Shown here in pieces: positions 9,683-21,922 of a stretch of DNA of 64,000 nucleotides (position 1 is its first letter; every line of letters begins with the position of its first letter). A model generated the notes under the pieces. It did not search any database, was not told the origin of the DNA, and was given only the letters and a program-made list of their open reading frames with translations. The translations under genes and the position numbers were made by a program. Origin of the DNA: Blasia pusilla (Eukaryota > Marchantiophyta > Marchantiopsida > Blasiales); contig CM114274.1 in NCBI GenBank assembly GCA_050084515.1, forward strand, positions 11,470,001 to 11,534,000. The letters are read 5' to 3'.

Positions 9683-12600
9683 CTATTATACGCGAACTCG
9701 CTGCTCCAGATTTCTCAATGTCTCACGTACCGGGTACTCGTCGATGCACGTCTGAAATCATGCATCCTTCTTCGCTATGCTGCGGGGCTCTCACCCCAAT
9801 ATCGGATCTTTTGCTTAACTTCTCCGTGAGCAAACCCCAAGCATCGCCCCCCCACCCAACTACCACGAATGGCAAACACTCGACCTGTCTCGTTTTGTAT
9901 GCTTTTGTCTGAGATGAGACCTGTTGTAATCATTTCGTGTCGGACTTTTTCTTGTAGAGCAGTTTTTATGGGTATTTTTAATTCTATTTTTCTACATATA
10001 TCGAGTGTCTCTTCTCTTGGCCCCTCCTGCTGTGTTGGTGGCGTTGGTATGCTTCTCGATAGCGTATGAGTAGAGCAGAGGTGTTCACGTTAGGTTTAGG
10101 GTGTTTGCTTTAGTGAGTCAGAAAATTCTCTTGCTTTTGAAGTTCTTAGACATCGAATTTTTATGGTGCAGGTCTTCCTGTCGGGTTTTTATGGTCATCC
10201 TGGTTTCGCATGGTCGGTGTTCCGTTCTTCGTCTAGTCATCCTGGTTTCGCGCTGTGGTCTTTCTGCCGAGTGAATATCGTGATCCGGTTTTCACATGGT
10301 TCGTCTTCACCAAATTAATGGAAAAGTCACTGCGCATGATCTTTGGAGTAGCTTCTATCTATTTTCTTTTCATTACATATTTTAACTTATATTAAATAAA
10401 GTTTTATTCACCTTAAGGTTGAGGGGAATTTCTTTATTTTAAGACTGCATTATTTAAAAAACAGCGTAATAAAAAGCAGGATTTTACGTTTCTTCTAAAA
10501 ATTACTACTTAAGACTAAATGAAAAATTCAAATATGTAAAAAATTTAAATTTTTCATGTAGTATTTTTATATTGGGTGATTTCAAAATTTCCAAGTTATT
10601 TCATAATCCAATAATGGGACATGCATATGATACCCATATGAAATCTTAGTAAGGATGCATGTATTATGCACTTGCTTTGCACTAACATATTAATTTTTGG
10701 GGAGACCATCATCTCTCGTCTTTTGGAAAAATTCTTTTAAAACTATTCAAAAAGATTAATTGGTTTGAAGTTTTTGAACAAATTTCAACTATATAAGCGG
10801 AAAAAGACACCTTATCAAACTATTATGAGGTTCCATTATTTTAGAATAATATTTTTAGATTAACGGATATCTTTTTTTTCAGCTTAGATATAAATGAAAA
10901 CATCAAGTGTTCCATTCATAGATAACCACGTGTAATTTAGTGATTCATTTATTTTCTTTTCAAAACAGAAAATATAAAATCTTATATTTTAATTTATCCT
11001 TGATAAGAGATTCCTTTTTTTCAAAGGGGACTTTCCTCACATAATCCCTTCATTTTCCTCCAATAATTTAGATCATATTTTTTAGATAATTATCATATTC
11101 TTAAGATCCAATATCAACACTAAAAATAAATATATTTTCTGTAATTATATCTTTTAAGAAAATCAAGACTAAAATTCAAATCAAGTCAACTAATTTAAGT
11201 TATTTGAATTTCATGCTTTCTGAAATGATGATGATATCACTAATCATATTCAAGCAAAAACCTTGTGTATGCATAAGGTACAATTGTAATCACCATGAGG
11301 ATAACATACTTATTTTTGTAAAGTGCTATGCTCTTAATAGTATGGAAAGAATGATGGATACATTTCTATGTGGCTATATAACGAGGTAAAGTATGCAACT
11401 TATTTTTAGAAAGTTTCTTGAGCATACAAGAACTACATATTGTTGGATATAAATTTGTAGATCTAATTATGTTATGTAGAAAAATGAATGAACTCTTGTT
11501 AGCAATCTGATACAATTATATTTATCTATGTAATAATCTGAAAAAAATCACTTTTTCAATTCAATTTATGATGGATGCACTTTAGATACAATGAATATAA
11601 ATCTTCTCTAAAAACCTATAATGAATCTCATAGTAATTTCAATAAGTAGCACTAATAACCTAAATTAGAATGATGCCTAATACCTTATGAGGCTTGTTAC
11701 CCCTTGTGAGATAAAACTGTGAAAAGGGAAATTATACATATACAAAGATTATTGCATAACAATTCTTATGAGGTTAACAAATTTGACTATTAAGACCAAG
11801 ATTCTAAATAGCTAGTTCCGAGATGTTCATCTCAATTTCATTTCCCTCTTTGCTAGAAATATCTTATAAAGTTACTATATCTTTAGAGACTTGAGAAGTT
11901 AGAACCTTAAAGTAATTCATTCTAACTTTGTTAAAAATTCAAAACTTTGTACAATAGTGCAACTCTATTATAAGTATGGTAGAAGTAAGAAATATAAGGC
12001 CTCATTTTTTTTGAAAATTTGTAACTTGAAGAGGTCTAGCTTCAAAATAGTTGCAAGTCAATCTTTGAAATTGCATGGATGTACTCACAAGCTATTATAA
12101 CTAACAAGAATTATAATTTTTCATTTTAGAAAATTGTCTCTTACTAGAAAATTTTCATTTTTCAAATTTGCCTTCAATTTTTGGTGAGGTTGAATGTAGC
12201 TCTAATTTATCACAATATGTCAAAATCTTGTTGAAACTTGATTTATGGGCTTATAAGCTTACCTTCTAGTCTTATACACATTATCTCGTCATCATTAAGG
12301 TTAAAAAAAATATTTGGGGATGCTCTTCAACGTCATGACTCGGAGTTTAATAAAGATGACAACGAACTCAATAATAGGGTAAGGGAATCATCTAAAGTTA
12401 AGGAAGCTTTGCACATCTTGTAACCTTCCCTTGATAAAATGGGATTATTAATACCATAAAATTGATGTTAGATATAGGATTTAGGAGAATGTGACATTTT
12501 TCCCAATGGAAAATTTTCTAACTAAAGAGAGTGATGGATTGAAATGGATAAAAGAACTCAATTAGAAGAGCTTACTTTGGAATCTCAAATGATCGATCTT

Positions 12601-14077
12601 ATGAAAAGGAAGGACTCTTTGCTTGATATTGAAGAGCCAATTATTTTTAAGAATACAATCCAAAACATATATGTGAGGATCTAGATCATTATGAGCTATA
12701 GATAAAGATACAATTGGCCTTGAGGAACAAGAATTCAACAATTCCACTTCAAGTGAGAGCAATAAGGAGGTACAAACATGTCCTCTTAGTTCAAATGACT
12801 AGCTTCTAGGATTTTCCACCTATGTCATGATCTAGACTTGTATTATCCCTTGTTTTGTCTAAACTTGGATGATAACTTGCTTTGCGCTAACTTGCATAAT
12901 CCTTAATTTGTGGTTGGTTTCCATGGTTCATCAACATTTGCTTCTTTGTCAATGTTGACAATTGGTTCTTAATTTTTGTGTAGATCTACATTTATTAGTT
13001 TATTATGTGCAGATAACGTAAGTTTACCTAGTAGTTCTATCTTCATTGCGTCCTATGGATTTTCCCTCCTATTGGACTCAATGTCTTGTTATAAAAAGAC
13101 TTGCATGCGATGGTCAACTCTACATGATCCCTTTGGGTCCTTTCTAGCCTCTAGTTTCGACGTCCCTTGTACACAAGCTTTACCTAATGGCCTCCAATAC
13201 TCAACTCCATGATTTTACACATTTGTTCAATAATGGTGTTTCCTTTACATAGGTATAACCAATGGCTCTATACAATATCCCTAAAGATCCTTCCTAGCCA
13301 AAAATTCTAGTGTCTCTTTATCATAGAGCGTATTTAGTGACACTCTAATTAAAATTCCTATGGATCTTTCTTGATTAGTATCCATCAATTTTCATGTCTC
13401 TTTCACATACATGTGATGATTGTGTATGCAAGATCTCTCCAAATCCTTCTTTGCTATCGATCGTGAATCTCCGATGTCTCTTTAACATATAGTTTTCAAA
13501 TGACTTGCTATGTGAGATCCTTCCAAAAATCCTTCTTGGTCATCAGGTTCAATATCTCTTTTATATAGATTATATATGGTGTCTCTCTTATACATTCGAT
13601 GAATTTCACTATTGAACCCTTTGGATTCGTTCATAGATTCAGTTTCCATTCTACACAAAAGCCCCTCATTATGAATCTTCCTTATTTAATTTTTATCAGA
13701 ATTTCAAATATGCAAATTTAATCTACCATGGCATTGAGAATCTTATATCTTACATAATATCATACATAATCATAATTAAATCCCTTCTTTAGCTTGAGTT
13801 ATGTTCTCCTAAATACTGAATATTTGGTAAATTTTTTGGAAAATTTCTTGAATATTGAATCCCAAATTTTATCCCACCATTAATATGATACATATTTTTC
13901 TTACCTTAGTGGAAACTATAAAAACTTGAACATTCCAGGAATTTTCTCAAAATTTTGTGGAAAATTCCATACCAAATCTTTTTTGTTAATCTTTACTACA
14001 TAAATTCCCACTAGTTGTAAATTTTTCTTTAGCTTACATCTTATCCTTCCACATTTAATCTATATGTGATTTTGATA
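9683..14077. other. Unassigned, mostly AT-rich intergenic DNA
   Basis: Bases 9683-10320 are of mixed composition with T-rich runs and no recognisable gene. From about 10320 the DNA is very AT-rich with no domain. Between about 13230 and 13600 a phrase of the form TGTCTCTTTAACATA, followed by GATCCTTCC-like text, recurs five or six times roughly every 70-80 bases. This looks like a degenerate tandem repeat. Confidence 0.4.
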
Positions 14078-14884
14078 GATGTTAGGCTTAACCCAAGTCC
14101 ATGTCTGTAACATATCTATATCCTTGGCAAGGTTGCACGAAAACGGACAAGTCCGTCCATGAGACGGACATGCCCGGACCACCTTAGAGCCCGCCACGTA
14201 GACCCAGGCTGACGGAGCCCGGAGCCGTTGCGTGGCTTGCATGGCGGGCTTGGAGCGGGCTGGACTCGCGCTAGGGCCGGCATGTGCGGGCTCCAGACGA
14301 GTAGGGCGCGGGCTTTGGGCGGGCTAGGGGGCCGGGGCGGGTTGGGTGCGGGCATAAGGCGGGCTAGGTCGGGCACGAGCAGGCTTAGGGCGGGTTGGAT
14401 GCAGGCACGCGCGGACTCCAGGCCCACCCTGAGCCCGACTCAGCTCCCATGCGGGCCTCAAGCCCGCCCCACGCCGGGCTGCGGCCCTGCGGGCCACGCA
14501 ATGGATTAGGGCTCCGGGCGGCCTCGCGTGTGGGATTGGATGCGGGCTCGGGTACCCAGGACCGGACCTCTCTGTCCTATGGATGGACATAAGTGTGTGT
14601 GCAACCTTGGTCCTTGGACTTATGTTCGTCCTATGAAAAGACTTGTCCATGTGGGGCCCACATCTTTCCCTTTCTCGTCCCCTCCACTTGTGTTTAAATT
14701 TTGCACATGCCTGTTGCTTCCTCCCTCCATTGGCACATCTCCCCCCCTTGCGACCCCGTCCGCCCCTCCCTTCCCTCTCATCATAAGCAAAAAATGCAGG
14801 CCCCACCTCTTGCAATCCATGTCCATGAACATGTGTGTCCATATTCGTCCTAGGAATGGACTTGTTCATTTTTATGCAACCATG
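14078..14884. mobile_element. Non-autonomous hAT-like element, outer copy
   Basis: The outer parts (14078-14127 and 14618-14884) align with the simpler element at 22631-22950. They share alternating GTCC/GGAC words and the internal TCCTCCCTCC and CCCCACCTCTTGCAA blocks. The right end is GCAACCATG. Flanking 8-mers TTTTGATA (14070-14077) and TTTGGATA (14885-14892) differ by one base, consistent with an old 8-bp duplication. A second element interrupts it at 14128. It codes for nothing. Confidence 0.6.
14128..14609. mobile_element. Non-autonomous hAT-like element with GC-rich core, nested in the outer copy
   Basis: It begins CAAGGTTGCAC and ends GTGCAACCTTG, inverted termini of about 11 bases. 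Flanks ATCCTTGG (14120-14127) and GTCCTTGG (14610-14617) agree at seven of eight bases, as expected for the 8-bp duplication of hAT elements. The core is extremely GC-rich, built from imperfect GCGGGCT/GGCCC words on both strands. This creates long open frames on both strands that should not be read as genes. Confidence 0.75.
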
Positions 14885-17464
14885 TTTGGATAGTTGATGC
14901 CATGCTTTGGGTTTGAGACATCTAGATCTCCCATCAACTCTCACAAGAAATTAGATATGTTCACTATTTTCCAATAACCAAAAATTTTCCAAAAGGGCAA
15001 GGGCTTTTAAGGGTGAAAGAACTCCATAGTAGTGTAGTTAAAAAATGTGACCTCTTTTAAGTTAAAGACCAATCTAACATTTTTCCCAAAATATGTACTA
15101 TTTAACATCTTCAAACTTTCCCATAGCCTCATCCTTAGGCTATGGGAAAGAGCCGTGCTATCCACAAGGCCAATCATGCCACATGTATAAGCCTTGCCAA
15201 TGTCCCTACTTCTAATTCGGTTTCAAGAATCAAAATTTAATCATGAAACTATAGTTGGTAGACTACTAGCCTTAGTAGATTACAGTCCGAATTTGATTTT
15301 TTAATCATCCTAACCATATGGAATCCAAACATAGTTAACTGTGTAGACCAAAGACCACGTATATGTTCCGTGCACACTGCACTACTCTCCTCTGCAATAA
15401 ATGGACTTGTTTCTATGAAAGAAGGAGGGATAATTCCATAATGATATGTCTGCAGTATTCGATACCTGTGTGAAATATCACACGCGGATAGCGAGTACTG
15501 GTATGTTCGGAGCGTGGCACCTACTACCACGCTCCTTCGCCTTTCGTGTGGGTCCCGAATTCTTGACTTCGTCCTCCACTGGCTGACGACTGGTTCTACT
15601 ACCTTGCAGTCACTCCTGGATGTCCACGTAAGGATTCCTCTTCTTCCTGGCTTCAAATTACCACTCCCTGGGGACTAGCTACGGAGTACGTCGCATAAAA
15701 GTAAAACCGTGGCCCTCCTCACATCGCCGTGATTTGCAGCGGTTTACCTCCAAAACCGCCTTTGGGCCGCGCTCAAGTAGCCAAACAAGGTGCTGGGGTT
15801 TAAATGCTACTGTAGATCGGGAAATACGCGTACTCTGTCTATAACAAAAGAAAGGTGAGAACTTTCCCCGGCAAATTTTATCCCGAGCCATGAGGACTAA
15901 GGTATTATAGACTGTAAAAAACAAAATGGTGCACTTCCCGATGGAGAGCATGGGTTAGGGGTCCCCACTACCCCCCAACTTTCGGTGTATGTTCTTATGA
16001 GCATACCCTTCTTCTTCTTATTCTTATGAGCTTATGAGTGAAAGGTTGGAGCTCGGAAGGGACACTTCACCCCAGGATTTCCAGAACCTCTGGGGGCAGA
16101 TGGGAGTATAAACATTAAGGGTGTTAGGAGGAAAGCTCACACGATTTTTACTCACACTACGTTCGGCGGCGCCCATTCCGACGGGAGTTCACAGCAAATC
16201 CGAACTCTCGGTCGATTGTCTGGCGTGTGTTGGTAGTTGTGGTGAGTGGTCGAAGAGTTTTGTGGGTTGAGCCTTCCAATTTCCGCCTTATGTTGCAGTC
16301 AGTGTATTCTGTTGCTAACAGTCTCGCGCTCGTATCAAACATTCGGTCCAATTTCCTGTGAATCTTCCTGTGTTTTCAGCGATTCTTGTACCGATCGTTT
16401 TGTTTTGCCTTTAGCGGTTGGGAGTACCTGTCCTTTCTGCACGATCGCTGCCTACCTTTGCTTACTCGAACCTGCGTTTCTCTCTGCTTGTTGTTTTTGT
16501 TGTTGTTGTTCTCCTTCTTATTATACTGTTTATATCCGTCTCGCTTCGTTCGTCTTAGTTTCAGCCCCCGCTTTCCAGACCTGCCATCTAAATTTGGTTC
16601 TCGGGTTTGCGGTAGTTTGGTAGATATCTTCTGGCGCACCCTGTGCATTGGTGGCCGTATATTTCTGTGGAAAGTTGTCACCAAAGATCCGGTCTACTGA
16701 AACTTCTAGATCGGCTTTAGGCGCTGCGCACTCCAACCCGCTAGCGTATGATTCATAGGAGGAGACGTTCGACATTGGAGGGGCGTGAATTGCAGAATTA
16801 CGACAGTGTACATTTCGAAGACAGGTTTGACTCAGACTTGATTTTGCTTAAGGATTATAGAATGCTGTGTGTCGTTGAAGTAGGATCAGTTTTCAAGTCG
16901 AACATTAGAGTGGTAGTGGAATTCATTCTAGAGAGAAATTTGAAGCAAATTAGAGCGGAATACCAAAGAATCTGCTGGTGGAATGTTACCATTCTGACAA
17001 TTAACGTGCACATCTAGTGCAACGTTTCTGTGTCATCGTTTTCCAACCCAATGAATTTCCACCGACAACGCCTGCAGTTCTCTTTTCTCATGAGATTCTC
17101 CTCTTCAGACTTTCTCGCGAAGTCAACTTTGTGAAATTAGTGGCTCACAGCACGTCTTCCTATGTAGACTTCGTGCCCTGAAGCGAGGGCTGCATAGTAA
17201 GCCGATATTTTATAGAGAAGAAAAGCCATTTTCGTGGGTTCATGAAAGCCTGTCAGTTTCTCTATCTCGTAGAACATTCGCGAGGTCGGTCCGGAGTTGG
17301 AAACGCCGGAGTTGATCGTTTTGGTTAGAACCTCCTCTGTCCACAGCGCGGAGAGGAGATTAGGCAGACGGTAGAGACAGTCCGAAGTCCGACGTTGTTC
17401 ACCAGCACTGCGCTGCAACTCTTCGTCTAACTCGCTCCTATTTCGGTCTCGTCATGATGCGCAG
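14885..17464. other. Intergenic region upstream of the NAC gene
   Basis: Bases 14885-15250 are AT-rich. From about 15250 the composition becomes mixed, as near the NAC gene. Several open frames of 60-135 codons occur on both strands (for example 16748-17017 plus, 17137-17418 minus), but none shows a domain I know. Promoter, 5' UTR and possibly an unrecognised gene fragment could be here. No convincing TATA box with a fixed start was found. Confidence 0.35.
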
Positions 17465-19651
17465 ATGACCACACATTGCAACACAAGCACCAGTGGAGTG
17501 CGTGCTACCCACATGGTGTCTGGACCTATAAGTGAAGACATCCAAGTGCCTTGGGGATGGCGCTTCTGCCCAAAAGAGTGTGAGCTGATCGGCTTTCTCA
17601 GTGAGAAGGTGAGGCGCCAGATGCAGGACAGGAGCCTATTCAAGTCTGACGTCGTTCAAGGCATCAGCGGCCTTGCTAACGCGGATGTTCTCCGGGAGAT
17701 AGATTTATCACAAGTTGAGCCTTGGGGAATCAAAGGTATGCTTAGCTCGGTGGCGTATCTCTTTCATCTCCACGCCGTTTATTTCCGCATTGCACTTGGG
17801 ATTCGTCGCTAATACTGCTGCATAGGTGTCCTCGTCTCTCAAACCTCGTCTTCCCAGTGCCACGTGACATGATTACATCTTTCAAGGCGGCCTTGGAATG
17901 ACATGGAATGTTTAATCAAGCATCTCTGGCACATGGGTCACCAAAGTGTACCTCCACCGTTTCGTGCCTTCTCTCTTACTCTCGCTGGCTCGCTCCCTCG
18001 GACTGCAACCCGTCGCTTGATTCCTCATTCATTCCCCGGGCGATGAAATAGATCCTTGTTGATCTTGACTAGCATGCTATGAAAAGGCATGAATTCAAGC
18101 AGAACTGTAAATACACACTCTCTGTGAGCCAATTCCGCTCATGTGAGGAGCAGTAATCGGGAGTCCAGTTTATTAGGAAAATTGTATCCATCCAAAAGGA
18201 TCCAGCCAGTCCGTCACTGGTGAGCTTGGGTTTTTCTCTTAGTGATCAGTGTATATCAATCTTCTGTCCAGATAAGATGAAGAGTTGCATGGTGAGAAGC
18301 AGGCGGCAGGCAGCAGCCGCAGCAGTATGGCAGTTCTCTGTTGTCGGTTCAGGAAGCTACGGGCGGGTTGGGCCAGTGTCGCTGATTCGTTTCTCCCCAT
18401 GCAGACATCCCGGAGACTTGCCCAATCAGAGCGGCTCATTCCGATGAGCTCGACCAATACTTCTACACCCAGAAGGAGCAGAAGTACCGTCACGGCAAAC
18501 GCTCCAACAGGGCCACAAGAAAAGGTTTCTGGAAAGCGACTGGCCGCGACAAGCCCATCTACGGGAAGCTGACACCCGGAGACCTCTTCAAGAAACTCAT
18601 AGGCTTCCGGAAAGCGTTGGTGTTTTACAAAGGGCGCGCTCCGAACGGCGACAAGACGGACTGGATTCTTCACGAATATAGGCTTCACCAAGATTCTCCG
18701 GTGAGTAGTAATTATGTCAGCAGCAACCTTTGGAGCACTTTCGTCAAATCTTTTGAGCAGCACTTCCGTTGAGTCTATTAGGACCTGTCGACTCGCCGCC
18801 TTGAGCAGCTCGGACCAGAGAAGATCCTCATATTCATGGGGAAACAGTAGATGACAGAAGGGAAGGGAAGGGAAGGGAAGGGAAGGGAAGGGAAGGCACG
18901 AGAGGAGAAGAGAAGAGAGGAAAAGAGAATCTCGCAGCAGAGAGGTCAAGACCAAATGTTCTCTTCTAGAAATTGATGCGAGGCTGAAACCCATGGGAAC
19001 CCCAATTGTTCCTGGGAATGCGTGAGATGTAATGACAAATCACCGTATGGATCCGTATTACAAAGGGAAAAGCGTCTCAACCCGTAAAATTGAAACGTTC
19101 CCGGCTGGAAAGCTCTTCTTTGACTCTTGTTCGCAATCGTGCAGGATGAGCAGTGGGTGGCCTGCCATATGTTCATGAAGGAGCGAAACCTTTCAGTCAA
19201 GAGTTTGGGGCCGGAGGTTCCTCAAGATTGGTCACAGCTGCAGCCGTTCACTGTGAAGGAAGAAACTGTTTTGCCCCAGCTTTGGAAAGATTGCATCATG
19301 ACACAGTGCTCTGAGCCCTTCGACGATTTACCGGATTGCGTGAAAGAAGACCTCATCATTCCTCTACTCGAAGAAGATGACAAACGTTACAGCTTGTGTG
19401 GCCACCAGGAAGTTCTCGCCGAGCCTCTCGCACCGTGTCAGCCGGAAACGGAGACGTTCACATCTGATGATGGTGTTCCCGCAGCTCAGTTGATCGCCGA
19501 TCTCTTGTGGGCTCAATCTGAAAGTTCACTGATCTCCCTATGGGAAGTTGACAGGTCACTGGTATCTCCCAACTTGTGGTACCCACCATCTATCTTATTA
19601 AAAGAGGACGGGTTTAGGGGGCCATCCTCCGGTGATGACACGTTCCGGTAA
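17465..19651 (+). CDS. NAC-domain transcription factor, three exons (257 aa)
   Basis: Proposed exons are 17465-17735, 18405-18700 and 19145-19651. Donors are G|GTATGC and CCG|GTGAGT; acceptors are ATGCAG|AC and GTGCAG|GA. Exon phases match, giving an Asp codon split at the first junction (EPWGIK-D-IPE) and no internal stop. Exon 1 carries NAC subdomains A/B: VPWGWRFCPKECELIGFL, then DVLREIDLSQVEPWGIK. Exon 2 carries C/D: YFYTQKEQKY, SNRATRKGFWKATGRDKP, KALVFYKGRAP and TDWILHEYRL. Exon 3 starts with the end of subdomain E (WVACHMFMKERN) and adds an acidic C-terminal region typical of NAC activation domains. The intron position after EPW(D/G) is the common NAC one. Subdomain A is divergent (usual form PPGFRFHPTDEEL). 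NAC proteins are nuclear DNA-binding regulators of development and stress. The target genes cannot be inferred. A later in-frame ATG at 17513 could also be the start. Confidence 0.85.
18858..18896 (+). repeat. GGGAA pentanucleotide microsatellite in NAC intron 2
   Basis: About seven tandem GGGAA units lie on the sense strand of intron 2. The G-triplets could form a G-quadruplex in DNA or pre-mRNA. Confidence 0.9.
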
Positions 19652-20562
19652 TGACAGGTGTAACAATTAACAGCTAAATTAACGCGGGTGATTTTCACCC
19701 ATGCACAGCGGGTATTTCATTAGTATCATTAAGCACCGGAGACTGCCATGGCGTTAATGATATTCGTGCTAAGCTTAACTTGCCAATTTAGTGTTAGATT
19801 ACCTGGTGTTTCGAGACGCTTTGAATTAGGTTTTGGGTGGTAAGCGAACGAAAGGAGATGCACAAGTCTTTGGAGTAGCTAGGTTGAGGCCCATGTAGTA
19901 GAGTAGGAACACACATGATGCAGAGTTTTTCGACTTTCTTTTACAGTCGGCGGATGACAGTTTAAGGGTTTTGACTACCGTTCCACTTTGTAAATAGTCT
20001 CCAAGACAAAATGGGTTGAAGTTTCGGACGATAATGCAAAATTTGGAATGGTGACCCATAAGGTTACATTGTCATCCGACAACTATCCAAATTTTTGTTT
20101 ACTATCGTTCCAAATTTTGACCTTAGCTCGGGGAACGTTATAGATCATGCTTGAGGGAAATGTAAATTTTCGTTTAAAGGAGTCAAGCTCCCTGCGTCCA
20201 TATTAATAAATACGGATATCAGGTAGAGACCAAGAAAGCCGAGTTTCTCTCGCGGGAGTGAAATGGTATTGTTTTGTGTCCATGACCGTCTCGAAAAGAT
20301 GATCTTACTTAAAAAAAGAATTACTCTTAAGTTATAGGTGAAATGCAACCATGGATACTCGTGAATAAAAATATCATCATCCATATCTATTACGAGAGTA
20401 TTCACTACTACATTTGCATCCCCTATTTCAGTCTTAAGTGGAGTTGCAACTTAGATTTAGCATATACGCAGTTCTATCCATGTGAACTCACAACTTTGCA
20501 AGTCCTATACTTGCATTTGACTGAAAATTTTACAAACCTAAAAATGCGACTCGAAAATTGTG
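19652..20562. other. Region downstream of the NAC gene
   Basis: The NAC 3' UTR is expected to begin here. No further gene or repeat end is recognised up to the hAT-like element. Confidence 0.4.
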
Positions 20563-20570
20563 ATTGCAAC

Positions 20571-21922
20571 CAAGGTTGAACACAGACAAAGTCTGTGTGA
20601 ATAAGTCCGCAGAAACGGGACAAAATTTGTGTCCGCGGGACTTATGCCCATCCTTAGGATATACATATCCGTTCGGGACACGGACAAAGTCTGTGTTCGC
20701 GGACTTATGTTCGTCCCTAGAACGGACATGTCTATGTGGGCTCGAGTATATCTGCAACCCACACCCAAACCCGTAGTGGACACCCGGTCTAGCCGAGCCC
20801 GTACCCATTTTGTGGCCCGCAGGGCAAGTTGGGCTCCCATTGGGCCGGCTTAGCCGGGCTCTAAGCTCGCCATACTGCGTCTCTCAGGGCTTGAAGCTTA
20901 CGAAAAGACGTGCCATCGATGGTCAGGGCCCTAAGCCCGCTATGCGTGGTCCTGAGCTCGCCTTGCCTGCTCTTGACGGCGATATGTGCGTGGACATGTT
21001 AGAAGATGTCCGACGGACTTGTCTGTTTCTATCCAACCTTGTTGTGTGGGCGTGAGTACCTGAGGTCCGCACCTGAGCTTGTCCAGCCCGCACCGGGTTT
21101 TTGACCCATGCGTAGTCTACACCAGTCCGCGGCAGGCCCATAGCCAAGGCTAAGCCTCCATTGGGCGGGCTCGGGCGTGGGCCTTGAGCCTATGCAATGG
21201 GGGCTCATTCTGCCATGTGCGGACTTAGATAGGGTGTCGTGCGCATACATATCGCTACACAATATACATCTATGGTCACATCTACACCACACAACACCGA
21301 TCTTCCCCACACACGGGTCGATCCATACATGTACAAAAATCAACTCATACATATACATGGAGATCAAAATAAATAAATAAATAGTAGTAAAAACGGCACA
21401 CCCGGCCTAAAACTCCACTCCTCAATCTACATCGACATATCGAGCTTCGTCCACCCTGTGCTATCAAGGAATCCGGACGCTAGCACCCTAGTCCTATCTC
21501 ACACACATGCAAGGGAGGTGCTCCAATGGCCCAACATGAGAAAGATGGCTTAGGAAAGCCATCTTCCTCTCTTATATAGGGTTGGGAAGAGCCAAAAGGA
21601 TCTTCCCCTAAAATATCCCTCTCCTTGGTAACCTGCGCGCACAGGTTACCAGGGGCGGATGACCTGGTCAACAAGTCACCCGGATGTGAAAGACCTCAAC
21701 ATGAAAGTTGTCAGAAACGATGTTCCTAACACAATGGACCTATCCTCAACCTCATCCGACAGCGTGGGACAAAGTTACACTCAAGATAGTCCGTTGGCCC
21801 TACGCCCTATCCACGATAGATCTCGACCTATCGGCTACTTAGATGTGACAAGGGGCTCGGCGAGCGGGGTTGGATGCGGGTCGCAAGTACCCGGATGGCA
21901 TGTTTGTTTCTATTCAACCTTG
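20571..21922. mobile_element. Non-autonomous hAT-like element hosting a solo LTR
   Basis: Ends are CAAGGTTGAA and TTCAACCTTG. The exact 8-mer ATTGCAAC flanks both sides (20563-20570 and 21923-21930), a perfect 8-bp target duplication. The interior carries the family's words (GACAAAGTCTGTG, GGACTTATG.TCGTCC) and a GC-rich GCCCGC/GGGCTC core. A 616-bp solo LTR plus its 4-bp duplication sits inside (21235-21850), leaving about 730 bp of native element. No transposase is encoded. Confidence 0.82.
21235..21850 (-). repeat. Solo LTR of the DNMT/PHD gypsy family (type A)
   Basis: The minus strand reads TGTCACATCT...GCGCACGACA and matches the LTR at 5115-5729 along its whole length, including TATA box and hairpin. 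AGGG flanks it on both sides (21231-21234 and 21851-21854), a 4-bp target duplication. It fixes the LTR ends of the family and shows that a full element, or at least an LTR, once inserted here and recombined out. Frames inside are not genes. Confidence 0.88.

Noticed and set aside
13230-13600. CRISPR-like periodic repeat
   Set aside because: The repeated phrase is imperfect, spacing varies, and this is plant nuclear DNA. It is better called a degenerate tandem repeat.
14228-14944. Overlapping open frames of 93-206 codons on both strands
   Set aside because: They arise from the GC-rich core of a hAT-like element, where stop codons are rare, and read as Arg/Ala/Gly/Pro low complexity.
16748-17017. 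89-codon plus-strand frame upstream of the NAC gene as a gene
   Set aside because: The amino acid text looks moderately gene-like but I recognise no domain and found no clear partner exon, so it is only mentioned in the intergenic entry.
18239-18994. 251-codon open frame on the minus strand across the NAC gene
   Set aside because: It overlaps NAC exon 2 and both introns, including the GGGAA microsatellite (read as repeated Phe/Pro/Ser/Leu), and has no domain. It is a shadow of the NAC exon.
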